Source: NVTR01 sp965237505
GTDB lineage: Bacteria; Pseudomonadota; Alphaproteobacteria; Rhodobacterales; Rhodobacteraceae
Assembly (NCBI GenBank): GCA_965237505.1
Contig: CBDEFR010000003.1
Coordinates: forward strand, 62,001-126,000
DNA: 64,000 nucleotides
Direction of reading: 5' to 3'
The translations under genes and the position numbers were made by a program. The notes under the pieces were generated by a model. It was not told the origin of the DNA. It saw nothing but the letters and a program-made list of their open reading frames with translations, and searched no databases. Shown piece after piece: positions 8,871 to 18,418 of this stretch. The stretch's first letter is position 1, and every line of letters begins with the position of its first letter.

Positions 8871-10117
8871 ACCTGATATCTGAGGTTGCGCTTGGCCTTG
8901 AGATGGTTTTTGGGGCCGAGCAACCGGCGCGATTGGGCATAGCTGTGTCCGGCGGAGGTGACTCTACCGCCTTGCTGCATTGCCTTGCGGATTGCGGCAA
9001 AACCACCAGGGTCGCGCTTTATGCGGTCACGGTAGACCACGGGCTGCGAGACGATGCGGCGCCGGAGATTCGCTCGGTCGCAAGGCTCTGCAAGTCTTTG
9101 GAAATTCCACATGATGTGCGGAACTGGACCGGTTGGAACGGCAAAGGCAACCTTCAGGACGCAGCACGTAGGGCGCGCTATGGTCTGATCGCGGACTGGG
9201 CGGCAGAGAATGCGATTGCTGACGTAGCACTTGGCCATACGCTGGATGATCAGGCCGAAACCGTGCTGATGCGGCTGGCGCGTGGCTCGGGGGTCGACGG
9301 GTTGTCAGGTATGGCGCGGTCGCGTTCAGCCCACGGTATCCGCTGGCTGCGCCCGCTTTTGGGAATTCGACGCGCAGATTTGCGCGAATATCTGCAAGAA
9401 AATGGTGTCACGTGGTCCGAAGATCCGAGCAATGAAGATGTAAAGTTTGAACGGATCAAGACCCGTGCAGCGCTAAAAACTCTGGAATCGCTAGGGATCA
9501 CGGCCGCGCGTCTTGCCAATACTGCAAGCCGCATGGCCGACGTGCGGCAAGCGCTCGATCAATCAACGTATGCGGCCGCACAGAACATCGCGAATGTTGC
9601 GGCCGGGGCGGTGCACCTGCAGCTTGACGGGTTATTTCAACTGCCTGCGGAAACCCGCCGTAGATTGCTTGTGCACAGCCTGTGCTGGGTCGCGAGCGCA
9701 GACTATCCGCCCCGGCACGCGGCGTTGAGCGAACTGGAAATCGCCTTGGCGGCGCGAAATACAACCACCCTTCACGGTTGTTTGATTACTTGCGAAAGCG
9801 ATCGTTGCTTTATCACCCGAGAGCTTGCAGCCGTTGCGCACTTGTCGGTATCGCCGGACCGGATTTGGGACAATCGCTGGCGACTCACAGGACCTGTCAA
9901 GTCCGGGCAATTAATTCGTGTTTTGGGTGAAAACGGTCTGAAATACTGTCCGAACTGGCGCGAAACCGGCCTAGAACGGGCGGTGGTTCTAGCATCACCC
10001 GCAGTTTGGAAAAATGAGGAAATTGTCGCCGCGCCGGTGGCCGGACTGTCCAATCACTGGCATGCAGAATTGATTCACGGCGTAACTCATTTCCATTCAT
10101 CCATTATATCGCATTGA
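8861..10117 (+). CDS. tilS: tRNA(Ile)-lysidine synthase TilS
   Basis: N-type PP-loop ATPase that converts C34 of the CAU-anticodon tRNA-Ile to lysidine, so that it reads AUA. The PP-loop motif LGIAVSGGGDSTALLH is near residue 30, followed by HTLDDQAETVLMRLARGSG and the PLL..RR..LR region of the family. The C-terminal domain is poorly conserved. The start is uncertain. A TTG at 8861, overlapping the cpoB stop by 10 nt, gives about 418 residues; the first ATG at 8903 would leave little before the PP-loop. The gene is essential in most bacteria. It precedes ftsH, as in many proteobacteria. Confidence 0.9.
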   Translation: MPLNLISEVALGLEMVFGAEQPARLGIAVSGGGDSTALLHCLADCGKTTRVALYAVTVDHGLRDDAAPEIRSVARLCKSLEIPHDVRNWTGWNGKGNLQDAARRARYGLIADWAAENAIADVALGHTLDDQAETVLMRLARGSGVDGLSGMARSRSAHGIRWLRPLLGIRRADLREYLQENGVTWSEDPSNEDVKFERIKTRAALKTLESLGITAARLANTASRMADVRQALDQSTYAAAQNIANVAAGAVHLQLDGLFQLPAETRRRLLVHSLCWVASADYPPRHAALSELEIALAARNTTTLHGCLITCESDRCFITRELAAVAHLSVSPDRIWDNRWRLTGPVKSGQLIRVLGENGLKYCPNWRETGLERAVVLASPAVWKNEEIVAAPVAGLSNHWHAELIHGVTHFHSSIISH

Positions 10118-10193
10118 ATTGACCGCTATCATCCTTATTTTAGGGTATACCGTTTAAATTGCGGTCAGTTACGGAATTGCAAGGAGAGCTGCT

Positions 10194-12119
10194 TTGGGTA
10201 ACGCTCGAAATATCGCCTTTTGGGTTGTGCTATTTTTGCTGGTCCTGGCGCTTTTCAATCTTTTTGGCGGTGGCCAGTCGACAATCAGTTCGCGCACCAT
10301 CAGTTATTCTGAATTTGTTCGCGCAGTTGATAATGGCGAGGTGCAAAGCGTCACCCTTGACGGAGAGAAAGTCTTGTTCACCGGACGCGACGGTCAGTCA
10401 TATGTCACGGTCAAACCGGACGGCGCCGAGATCACCGACCGGCTTATCGAAAACAATGTTGCAGTTAACGCCCGCCCGCAGCAACAGTCTGGCCTGACTG
10501 CGATCATCATGACTTTCCTGCCGTTCCTGCTGCTGATCGGCGTCTGGATATATTTCATGAACCGGATGCAGGGCGGTGGCCGCGGTGGCGCCATGGGGTT
10601 TGGCAAGAGCCGCGCCAGGCTGCTGACCGAAAAGCATGGCCGCATCACCTTTGATGATGTGGCGGGCATCGACGAAGCCAAAGAAGAACTGGAAGAGATC
10701 GTCGAGTTTCTGCGGAACCCGCAGAAATATTCGCGCCTCGGCGGCAAAATCCCCAAGGGTGCGCTTTTGGTCGGCGCACCTGGCACCGGCAAGACGCTGC
10801 TGGCGCGGGCTATCGCGGGCGAAGCTGGCGTGCCGTTTTTCAACATTTCGGGTTCTGATTTCGTTGAAATGTTCGTGGGCGTTGGCGCTAGCCGGGTGCG
10901 CGACATGTTCGAACAGGCCAAGAAAAACGCCCCGTGCATCGTTTTTATCGACGAGATTGACGCGGTTGGCCGCTCTCGTGGTGTGGGCTATGGCGGCGGC
11001 AACGACGAACGCGAACAGACGCTGAACCAGTTGCTGGTTGAAATGGACGGGTTTGAGGCCAACGAAGGTGTCATCATCGTCGCGGCGACCAACCGCCCTG
11101 ATGTTTTGGACCCGGCCTTGCTGCGTCCGGGTCGGTTTGACCGGCAAATTCAAGTTCCGATGCCCGACATCAAGGGCCGCGACAAGATCCTGCAAGTGCA
11201 TGCCCGCAAGGTGCCATTGGGCCCGGATGTGGACTTGCGCATTATTGCCCGTGGTACACCCGGGTTTTCCGGTGCTGATCTGGCCAATCTGGTAAATGAG
11301 TCGGCGTTGGCAGCAGCCCGAATTGGCCGCCGGTTTGTCACTATGGAAGATTTCGAAAAAGCCAAGGACAAGGTCATGATGGGGCCTGAACGGCGCTCGC
11401 TGGTGATGACCGAAGACGAAAAAAAGCTGACGGCCTATCACGAAGCTGGTCACGCAATCGTCGGGCTTCACATGCCGCAACACGACCCGGTTCACAAAGT
11501 CACTATCATTCCGCGTGGCCGCGCTTTGGGCGTGACATTTTACCTGCCAGAGCGCGACAAACTGTCGATGACACGCGAATCAGTGATTTCAAAATTGGCC
11601 TCGGCCATGGGCGGTAAAGCGGCAGAGGAACTTATATTTGGCCCTGAAAACGTAACCAACGGTGCCTCCAGCGATATTTTGCACGTAACCAATTTGGCCA
11701 CCGCGATGGTGTCGCAGTGGGGCATGTCCGACAAGCTGGGCAATATCAACTATACCAATACGCAGGAAACTTTTCTGGGCAGCCAGTCGCATTTCAACGC
11801 GTCCGACGAATCGCGCGAGATCATTGATCAGGAAGTGCGGCGGCTGGTTGACGAAGCCTATGAAACGGCAACCAGGATTTTGGTCGAGCACAAGGATGAG
11901 ATGAAAAATCTGGCCCAGGGTCTGCTGGAATATGAAACACTAAGCGGCGAGGATATGGTGCGGGTCATTCGTGGTGAGGCGCCAAAATCGGATGATGAAG
12001 ACGATGAAATGCCGGATTCAGGTGATGCCACCTCGGTGACTGCTATTCCCAAGACCAAACTGAAAACCAAACCAAAATCCAAACCCGATGGCGGCTTGGA
12101 GCCGGAACCGGCAGGGTAG
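10194..12119 (+). CDS. ftsH: ATP-dependent zinc metalloprotease FtsH
   Basis: Membrane-anchored AAA protease that degrades unassembled membrane proteins and regulators. 641 residues: first membrane helix (NIAFWVVLFLLVLALFNLF), periplasmic domain, second helix (ALTAIIMTFLPFLLLIGVWIYF region), AAA module with Walker A (GAPGTGKT), Walker B (CIVFIDEIDAVG) and SRH (ATNRPDVLDPALLRPGRFDR), then the protease domain with zinc motif HEAGH and the third ligand in the GASSDI region. The start is TTG at 10194, set by the AAGGAGAG site at 10181-10188. The tail is Lys/Pro-rich. A hairpin follows the gene. Confidence 0.97.
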   Translation: MGNARNIAFWVVLFLLVLALFNLFGGGQSTISSRTISYSEFVRAVDNGEVQSVTLDGEKVLFTGRDGQSYVTVKPDGAEITDRLIENNVAVNARPQQQSGLTAIIMTFLPFLLLIGVWIYFMNRMQGGGRGGAMGFGKSRARLLTEKHGRITFDDVAGIDEAKEELEEIVEFLRNPQKYSRLGGKIPKGALLVGAPGTGKTLLARAIAGEAGVPFFNISGSDFVEMFVGVGASRVRDMFEQAKKNAPCIVFIDEIDAVGRSRGVGYGGGNDEREQTLNQLLVEMDGFEANEGVIIVAATNRPDVLDPALLRPGRFDRQIQVPMPDIKGRDKILQVHARKVPLGPDVDLRIIARGTPGFSGADLANLVNESALAAARIGRRFVTMEDFEKAKDKVMMGPERRSLVMTEDEKKLTAYHEAGHAIVGLHMPQHDPVHKVTIIPRGRALGVTFYLPERDKLSMTRESVISKLASAMGGKAAEELIFGPENVTNGASSDILHVTNLATAMVSQWGMSDKLGNINYTNTQETFLGSQSHFNASDESREIIDQEVRRLVDEAYETATRILVEHKDEMKNLAQGLLEYETLSGEDMVRVIRGEAPKSDDEDDEMPDSGDATSVTAIPKTKLKTKPKSKPDGGLEPEPAG

Positions 12120-12137
12120 ATTTCCATAAATAAAGGT

Positions 12138-12171
12138 AAAGCCCCGAAACCAGACCGGTTCCGGGGCTTTT
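12138..12171 (+). terminator. Terminator after ftsH
   Basis: A 14-bp stem with one mismatch (AAAGCCCCGAAACC paired with GGTTCCGGGGCTTT) has a 5-nt loop and a TTTT tail. It starts 19 bp after the ftsH stop. Confidence 0.85.
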
Positions 12172-12385
12172 CATTTGGGTCTCGGCGCGCCGGATTGCGG
12201 CGAAATGTGACGCCAAAATAATACCTGATCCCAGGCGAATGAAATCGCCGGGCGGTATTGCAGGTTTGCATGCGAAACGATATTCGCCGGTTACGGAACT
12301 GAAAATGTCGGAAATGTTTCGGTTAATCGGGTTGCCTGCCGATACATCCGACAGAACTGTGAATTTGCCACCAACGGGAACTTCT

Positions 12386-14062
12386 ATGGCTTACAAAAGC
12401 GACATCGAGATTGCGCGCGGCGCGAGCAAGCTGCCGATCCAGGAAATAGGCGCAAAACTTGCGATTAGCAGCGACGATCTGCTGCCATATGGCCATGACA
12501 AAGCCAAGGTGAGCCAGGCATTCATCAGCTCGGTTCGCGGGTGGGAAGATGGCAAGCTGATCCTTGTCACTGCGATCAACCCGACACCGGCGGGGGAAGG
12601 AAAAACTACCACAACCGTGGGGCTTGGTGACGGGCTGAACCGGATCGGCAAGAAGGCGGTGATCTGTATCCGCGAAGCCAGCCTGGGCCCATGTTTTGGC
12701 ATGAAGGGCGGGGCCGCTGGCGGTGGTTATGCTCAGGTGGTGCCGATGGAAGAGATGAACCTGCATTTCACTGGCGACTTTCATGCCATTACGAGTGCCC
12801 ACAATCTGCTCAGCGCGATGATAGATAACCATATTTACTGGGAAAATGAGCTGGAGATTGACATTCGCCGAGTGGTCTGGAAGCGCGTGGTGGACATGAA
12901 CGACCGCGCCCTGCGTCAGATCACCGCCAGCCTTGGCGGCGTCGCCAACGGGTTCCCGCGCGAGGCCGGGTTCGACATAACGGTGGCCAGCGAAGTCATG
13001 GCGTGCCTGTGTCTGGCGAACGATCTGAAAGACCTGGAAAAACGCCTTGGCGACATCATCGTCGCCTACCGTCGCGACCGCTCACCGATTCACGCACGCG
13101 ACTTCAAGGCCGATGGTGCGATGGCGGTGCTGTTGAAAGATGCGATGCAGCCCAATCTGGTGCAGACGCTGGAGAATAACCCGGCCTTTGTTCATGGCGG
13201 TCCGTTCGCCAACATTGCGCATGGCTGCAATTCGGTCATTGCCACCACTACGGCGTTGAAACTGGCCGATTACGTTGTGACTGAGGCCGGGTTTGGCGCC
13301 GATCTGGGGGCCGAAAAGTTCATGAATATCAAGTGCCGCAAGGCCGGTCTGAAGCCCGATTGCGTGGTGATCGTGGCCACGGTGCGGGCGATGAAAATGA
13401 ACGGCGGGATGGCGCGTGCGGACCTGGGGCCGGAAAACGTGGCTGCGGTCGAACACGGTTGCCCGAACCTTGGGCGTCATATCGGCAACATGAAATCTTT
13501 TGGGGTTCCGGTCGTGGTTGCGATCAACCACTTTGTCACCGACACAGATGCCGAAATTAAGGCAATCGCGGATTATGTAGTTAGCCAGGGATCAGAGGCA
13601 ATCCTATGTCAGCACTGGGAAAAGGGCTCTGAAGGGATCGTTCAGCTGGCCACGAGAGTGGCCAAGATCGCCGACAGTGGCGCCAGCCAGTTCGCCCCGC
13701 TGTATGCCGACGAATTGCCATTGATGGACAAGATCGAGCGGATTGCCAAATCAATTTACCGCGCCGATGCAGTTCTGGCGGACAACAAGATCCGCGAGCA
13801 ATTGAAGCAGTGGGAGGAACAAGGCTATGGCCATTTGCCAATTTGCATGGCCAAAACTCAGTATTCGTTCTCAACTGACCCCACTTTGCGCGGCGCGCCC
13901 ACGGGCCATTCGGTGCCGATCCGCGAAGTGCGGCTAAGCGCGGGTGCCGGTTTTGTGGTGGTGGTCTGCGGCGAGATAATGACCATGCCGGGCCTGCCGC
14001 GGGTGCCGTCAGCCGAAACAATAATGCTCAATGACACCGGCGATATTGAAGGGTTGTTTTGA
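12386..14062 (+). CDS. fhs: Formate--tetrahydrofolate ligase
   Basis: Makes 10-formyl-THF from formate, ATP and THF, feeding purine, formyl-Met and serine pathways. 558 residues, the family length. The P-loop-like motif NPTPAGEGKTTTTVGLGDGL lies near residue 65, and GGAAGGGYAQVVPMEEMNLHFTGD follows. The ATG at 12386 (MAYKSDIEIARGA) matches the family; the frame is open upstream to 12239, but that stretch is not conserved-looking. It is followed by a 40-codon ORF and folD, which act on the same C1 pool. Confidence 0.95.
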   Translation: MAYKSDIEIARGASKLPIQEIGAKLAISSDDLLPYGHDKAKVSQAFISSVRGWEDGKLILVTAINPTPAGEGKTTTTVGLGDGLNRIGKKAVICIREASLGPCFGMKGGAAGGGYAQVVPMEEMNLHFTGDFHAITSAHNLLSAMIDNHIYWENELEIDIRRVVWKRVVDMNDRALRQITASLGGVANGFPREAGFDITVASEVMACLCLANDLKDLEKRLGDIIVAYRRDRSPIHARDFKADGAMAVLLKDAMQPNLVQTLENNPAFVHGGPFANIAHGCNSVIATTTALKLADYVVTEAGFGADLGAEKFMNIKCRKAGLKPDCVVIVATVRAMKMNGGMARADLGPENVAAVEHGCPNLGRHIGNMKSFGVPVVVAINHFVTDTDAEIKAIADYVVSQGSEAILCQHWEKGSEGIVQLATRVAKIADSGASQFAPLYADELPLMDKIERIAKSIYRADAVLADNKIREQLKQWEEQGYGHLPICMAKTQYSFSTDPTLRGAPTGHSVPIREVRLSAGAGFVVVVCGEIMTMPGLPRVPSAETIMLNDTGDIEGLF

Positions 14063-14086
14063 GGCAGGATTCTGGATTGGAGGCGT

Positions 14087-14209
14087 ATGGCTCCTGCGTG
14101 GCCGACGCCAGAGTTCGCGGAAATTGACATGAAAAAAAATTACTTACCTGGTTCCAACCAAATTGTGCCGAGAAATGCTACCACCCCCGACGTCCGAAGG
14201 ATCGCCTGA
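14087..14209 (+). CDS. Candidate 40-residue protein between fhs and folD
   Basis: An ATG at 14087 preceded by GGAGG (14079-14083) opens a 40-codon frame, beginning MAPAWPTPEFAEIDMKKNY and ending ...TTPDVRRIA. Its TGA overlaps the folD ATG as TGATG, the classic arrangement for translational coupling. No membrane helix or known domain is visible; the C-terminal half is polar and basic. It could be a real small protein, or a leader whose translation sets folD expression. I recognise no family. Confidence 0.45.
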   Translation: MAPAWPTPEFAEIDMKKNYLPGSNQIVPRNATTPDVRRIA

Positions 14210-15111
14210 TGAGTGCCAAAATTATTGACGGAAAGGCGAATGCCGCCAAAGTGCGCAAGCAGGTTGCCACGCATGTTGAAGGCTTGAAATCGGATCGCGC
14301 GATCACACCCGGTCTGGCCGTAGTTTTGGTGGGGGATGACCCGGTGAGCCAGGTGTATGTGCGCTCCAAAGGCAAGATGACCGTCGAAGTCGGGATGAAA
14401 TCGGTCGAGCACCGGCTGTCAGCTGAAACAAGCGAGTCCGACTTGCTGGCGCTGATCGATGCGCTGAACCACGATCCCGCAATTCATGGCATTCTGGTGC
14501 AACTTCCGCTGCCGCCTCATATGAACGAAAGTCTGGTGATTAATTCCATCGATCCGGCCAAAGATGTGGACGGGTTTCATATTTCAAATGTCGGTCTGCT
14601 GGCGACCGGTCAGAAATCAATGGTACCCTGCACGCCGCTTGGCTGTCTGATGATGCTGCGCGATCATCATGGGGCACTGTCCGGCCTGAACGCCGTTGTG
14701 GTCGGGCGCTCCAACATCGTCGGCAAGCCGATGGCAAACCTGCTGGTCCGCGACAGCTGCACCGTAACGATTGCGCACAGCCGGACAAAAGAGATCGAGG
14801 CGCTCTGCCGTGGGGCCGACATATTGGTGGCGGCTGTCGGGCGGGCGGAAATGATAGGCGGAGATTGGCTGAAGCCGGGTGCGACGGTGATCGACGTGGG
14901 CATTAATCGCATCGATGCGCCTGAAAAGGGCGCCGGCAAGACCCGGCTGGTGGGTGACGTGCATTTCGAAAGCGCCGCACTGGTTGCGGGTGCGATCACG
15001 CCGGTTCCCGGCGGCGTCGGGCCGATGACGATTGCCTGCCTGCTGGCCAACACATTGACGGCCTGCTGCCGAGCCAATGGTCTGGCGGAACCAGAGGGGC
15101 TAACTGCCTGA
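14209..15111 (+). CDS. folD: Methylene-THF dehydrogenase / methenyl-THF cyclohydrolase FolD
   Basis: Bifunctional cytosolic enzyme interconverting 5,10-methylene-THF, 5,10-methenyl-THF and 10-formyl-THF. 300 residues with the catalytic-Lys segment (YVRSKGKMTVEVGM), the folate-binding VQLPLPPHMN motif, the NADP-binding VVVGRSNIVGKPMANLL loop and the C-terminal PVPGGVGPMT signature. A GAAGGA site sits about 8 nt before the ATG. Together with fhs it forms the formate-to-methylene-THF route. Confidence 0.96.
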   Translation: MSAKIIDGKANAAKVRKQVATHVEGLKSDRAITPGLAVVLVGDDPVSQVYVRSKGKMTVEVGMKSVEHRLSAETSESDLLALIDALNHDPAIHGILVQLPLPPHMNESLVINSIDPAKDVDGFHISNVGLLATGQKSMVPCTPLGCLMMLRDHHGALSGLNAVVVGRSNIVGKPMANLLVRDSCTVTIAHSRTKEIEALCRGADILVAAVGRAEMIGGDWLKPGATVIDVGINRIDAPEKGAGKTRLVGDVHFESAALVAGAITPVPGGVGPMTIACLLANTLTACCRANGLAEPEGLTA

Positions 15112-15199
15112 GGAATGGCAGGTTAATCATTGTTTTCATTTAATAAATGGAATGTTGTCCTTGCTGAACGCAGCGGTCCGGGCGCGGGTGGCGCGCGTT

Positions 15200-15874
15200 T
15201 TAGCTGACGCTCGGCAATGGCAGGATTTGCGGAATTCGCCCGGTCATGACCACGCGGGCGCGCGTACCGAACAAGTTTTGAAAAATGGCGTCGGTGCTTC
15301 TCAGCCCGCCGGTGAAAGTGCCGTAGGCGGGCAAGATCACGCGGTTTTCGTCATAAATGAAACACGGCCGCGTTATGCTGCGCTCGCGCGCGCGCATCGT
15401 GTGTTTCGGGTGATAATGTCCCGAAATTTCGCCGCTGGCGTTCAAGACCGCAATATGGCGGAATATCAGCGGTGAATTGGCAAATTCGTCCAGATGGGTG
15501 CCGCCGAATTGCACCGGCCCGGGGTCGTGGTTGCCTTCGATCCAGATCCATTTGCGCCCCGCCTGCAGCCGGGTGATCCACAGAGTCTCGTCCTCGTTCA
15601 GGCTTCGGGCGGCCTGCAGATCGTCAAAACTGTCGCCCAGACAGATGACCGTCTTGGCGGCGGTGCGGTGAACATCGCTTTCCATGCGCATCAGCGTATC
15701 GCGCGTCTCATAGGGCGGCAACATTGGCCCGTGCCGACGCGCAACGCGTTCTGATTTTCCCAGGTGCAGGTCGGACACGGTCAGAATTTTCTGCTCGGCC
15801 CACCACAGCGCGCCGGATGCCAAAGCCGTAAGCCCGGCACGGTGAATGTCGAAATTGTGCCCTTTCATCACCAT
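15200..15874 (-). CDS. pdeM: Ligase-associated DNA damage response endonuclease PdeM
   Basis: Calcineurin-like metallophosphoesterase of 224 residues. The two-metal site motifs are in order: DLHLGK, LGDSFDD, WIEGNHD and SGHYHPKH. PdeM proteins are encoded with an Lhr-type helicase, an exonuclease and an ATP-dependent DNA ligase in a predicted DNA repair cluster. Here the helicase lies 32 bp upstream on the same strand, but no ligase or exonuclease is in the window. The substrate is not known from sequence. Confidence 0.88.
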   Translation of the reverse strand: MVMKGHNFDIHRAGLTALASGALWWAEQKILTVSDLHLGKSERVARRHGPMLPPYETRDTLMRMESDVHRTAAKTVICLGDSFDDLQAARSLNEDETLWITRLQAGRKWIWIEGNHDPGPVQFGGTHLDEFANSPLIFRHIAVLNASGEISGHYHPKHTMRARERSITRPCFIYDENRVILPAYGTFTGGLRSTDAIFQNLFGTRARVVMTGRIPQILPLPSVS

Positions 15875-15906
15875 TTCGTGCCCATTTGCGCCCTAAATTG
15901 CAAGTA

Positions 15907-18312
15907 TTATGCAAGCCCGGCCGTCGTCATCAGACGCTCTGCTTCTTCTTCCAGCATCCGCTCGGCCGCCATACCGTCCACCGGCACGCGGCCAATTTCC
16001 AGAAACAACGGGGCGGCCAGCGGCGTGACCCGATCCACAGCGATATGGTCGATCCGGCCACGGGTTCTTGCCAGCATCGCTTCGATCCGGCCAAAATCCA
16101 CCAGCCCTTTCAGCGCCTCCTGGCGGGTAATTTTCAGCATCAGATGGTTGGCGTCGTATTTGCACAGTGTGTCGTAAATAATATCCGAAGAAAACGCCGT
16201 CTGGCGGCCAGATTTTCTCGCGCCGATGGTTTTGCGCTCGATAAGCCCGGCGATCGTCGCACACGTGCGAAAGGAGCGTTTCATGACCGCATTTCCTGCA
16301 AGCCAAACCTCGAACGCGTCGCGCAGCACGGTTTTTGCGAACAGCGGCGCCGGGTCAGTGACTGCATCCAGCCCCCAGATCAGCGTTGCATAATCGGTTG
16401 CGACAAAGCCAAGCGGGTTAAGGCCTTGCTGCTCCATCCGTTGGGTCAGCAGCAAGCCCAGCGTCTGCATCGCGTTGCGGCCCGCAAAACCGTAGATACA
16501 GGTGTATTCACGGCCCTGATCGGGGAACGTTTCGATCAGCAATCGGTTAGGTTCAGGCAGTTTTGAGACCGCTCTTTGCAGCGCCAGCCACTGGGCGGTG
16601 TGGATCGGCAATTCCGGCCAGTTTGGCTGTTGAAACATCCGCAGGATACGTTCGGAAAGTTGCGTGGAGGTGGCAAATTTGGTGCCAGAAAAAACCGCGA
16701 TTTTCGGCTTGCGTGTGGCCTGCGCCGAGACCTCGACAACCATTTCCCGCAACCGCTCGTAGGCCACGATGCGGCCGCCGATCAGGAACGTGTCACCTGG
16801 CGTCAGCGAGGCTGCGAACCGTTCTTCGACCTCGCCTAAGGGCTTGGCGCCGATACGGTTTTTAAGTCGAACTGCCAAAAGGTCGGTATCCTGTATGGTG
16901 CCGATGTTCATGCGGATCTTTGCGGCCAGACGGGGATCGCGAAGCTGCCATTTACCGTCGGCGCGTTGCTGCAACCGTCGCCAGCGATCATAGGCGCGCA
17001 GCGCGTAGCCACCGGTGGCGATGAAATCCATACAGTCGGCAAACTCGGCGCGCGAAAGATCGCTGTAATCACCGGCTGTTATGAGTTCTTCATACAGCGC
17101 ATCGGCATCAAACGGCCCCGCGCAGGCGGTGATCAGAATTTGCTGGCACAGCACATCGCGCGGGCCGCGGCCCCGTGGTTCGCCATCCAGATCATGTTCG
17201 CGGGCGGCCTGCAGCGCGGCTACGCATTCGACCACTTCGAACCGGTTGGCCGGGACCAAAATCGCCTTTGAGGGGGCGTTGTAGCGGTGATTGGCGCGCC
17301 CGATTCGCTGCACAAGCCGCTTGACGTTTTTCGGGGCGCCGACCTGGATCACCAGATCGACATCGCCCCAGTCGATGCCAAGATCGAGCGAGCAGGTGCA
17401 CACTATGGCGCGCAATTTTCCGGCGACCATCGCCGCCTCGACCTTCTCGCGCTGCTGGCGTGCCAATGAGCCGTGGTGGATGCCGATCGCCAGGTCATCG
17501 GTGTTGGCAAGCCACAGTTTGTGAAAGAAAATCTCGGCCTGGGCGCGGGTATTGTGGAAAATCAGCGTTGTGCGGTGGTTTTTGACTTGCTCCAGCACCG
17601 CCGGGATCGCGTATGCGCCACCGCCGCCGGACCAAGGCGGCGGTTTGTCGACCTGAAGCATGCGAATGTCGGGGTCCGGGCCCGGGTCAGCCAGGATAAT
17701 CTCGCACGGATCAGGGTGGCGGGCGAGGAAATTGGCAATTGCCCGCGGATCCTCGACCGTGGCCGACAGGCCGACCCGGCGCAAAGTCGGGCACAGCGTT
17801 TGCAGGCGCGCCAGACATAGAATCAACTGATCGCCGCGTTTAGAGTCGGCCAGCGCGTGAATCTCGTCGACAACTACTCTTTGCAGCCCGCCAAACATGC
17901 GCGGTGCGTCTTCATATGACAGCAGTAACGCCAGGCTTTCCGGAGTGGTCAGCAATATATGTGGCGGATCAGCGCGCTGGCGTTTCTTGCGAGTCGCCGA
18001 AGTGTCGCCCGTGCGGTCTTCAACGCGAATTGGCAGATGCAATTCCGCAATTGGCGAGGCCAGGTTGCGGCCAATGTCGGCGGTAAGTGCTTTGAGCGGT
18101 GAAATGTAGAGTGTATGCAAGCCATTGTGAGAATTTACGCCCAATTCCGCCAAAGTCGGCAGGAATCCTGCAAGTGTTTTGCCGCCTCCTGTTGGCGCAA
18201 TCAGCAGAATTGACGGGCTGCGTGCGCGATTCAGCATTTCGATTTGGTGCGGATGGATTGTCCAGCCGCGCGCGGAAAACCATCTGGTGAAAGGGTCGGC
18301 CAGGGCACTCAT
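15907..18312 (-). CDS. Ligase-associated Lhr-type DEXH helicase
   Basis: Superfamily 2 helicase, 801 residues, of the ligase-associated DNA damage response group (short Lhr-like). Motifs: Walker A APTGGGKT (about residue 40), TTPES (Ib), DEIH (II), LSAT (III), the C-terminal RecA-like domain with TLIFHNTRAQAE (IV) and QRIGRANH (VI). A Lhr winged-helix/core region follows. Such helicases translocate 3' to 5' on ssDNA. It is the first gene of a two-gene unit with pdeM. Its start lies 85 bp from the native stop of the AAA ATPase gene upstream on the same strand. Confidence 0.92.
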   Translation of the reverse strand: MSALADPFTRWFSARGWTIHPHQIEMLNRARSPSILLIAPTGGGKTLAGFLPTLAELGVNSHNGLHTLYISPLKALTADIGRNLASPIAELHLPIRVEDRTGDTSATRKKRQRADPPHILLTTPESLALLLSYEDAPRMFGGLQRVVVDEIHALADSKRGDQLILCLARLQTLCPTLRRVGLSATVEDPRAIANFLARHPDPCEIILADPGPDPDIRMLQVDKPPPWSGGGGAYAIPAVLEQVKNHRTTLIFHNTRAQAEIFFHKLWLANTDDLAIGIHHGSLARQQREKVEAAMVAGKLRAIVCTCSLDLGIDWGDVDLVIQVGAPKNVKRLVQRIGRANHRYNAPSKAILVPANRFEVVECVAALQAAREHDLDGEPRGRGPRDVLCQQILITACAGPFDADALYEELITAGDYSDLSRAEFADCMDFIATGGYALRAYDRWRRLQQRADGKWQLRDPRLAAKIRMNIGTIQDTDLLAVRLKNRIGAKPLGEVEERFAASLTPGDTFLIGGRIVAYERLREMVVEVSAQATRKPKIAVFSGTKFATSTQLSERILRMFQQPNWPELPIHTAQWLALQRAVSKLPEPNRLLIETFPDQGREYTCIYGFAGRNAMQTLGLLLTQRMEQQGLNPLGFVATDYATLIWGLDAVTDPAPLFAKTVLRDAFEVWLAGNAVMKRSFRTCATIAGLIERKTIGARKSGRQTAFSSDIIYDTLCKYDANHLMLKITRQEALKGLVDFGRIEAMLARTRGRIDHIAVDRVTPLAAPLFLEIGRVPVDGMAAERMLEEEAERLMTTAGLA

Positions 18313-18418
18313 TTGCCAAGTCTAGGCGGTCAAAACATTTATGAAAAGTTTTGCAAAAACCTTGTGAAGGTTTTTTCGCGGCCCGCGCCGGCAAATGTCA
18401 GTGAATGATTGTTTCTTC

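Noticed and set aside
10118..10193. ftsH promoter TTGACC ... TATACC
   Set aside because: The spacing is 21 bp, too long for a standard promoter; not claimed.
10398..11495. 365-codon minus-strand frame inside ftsH
   Set aside because: Antisense of the AAA domain of FtsH, whose motifs are unmistakable.
12239..12385. N-terminal extension of fhs
   Set aside because: Open frame, but the conserved family start is the ATG at 12386; upstream residues show no conserved pattern.
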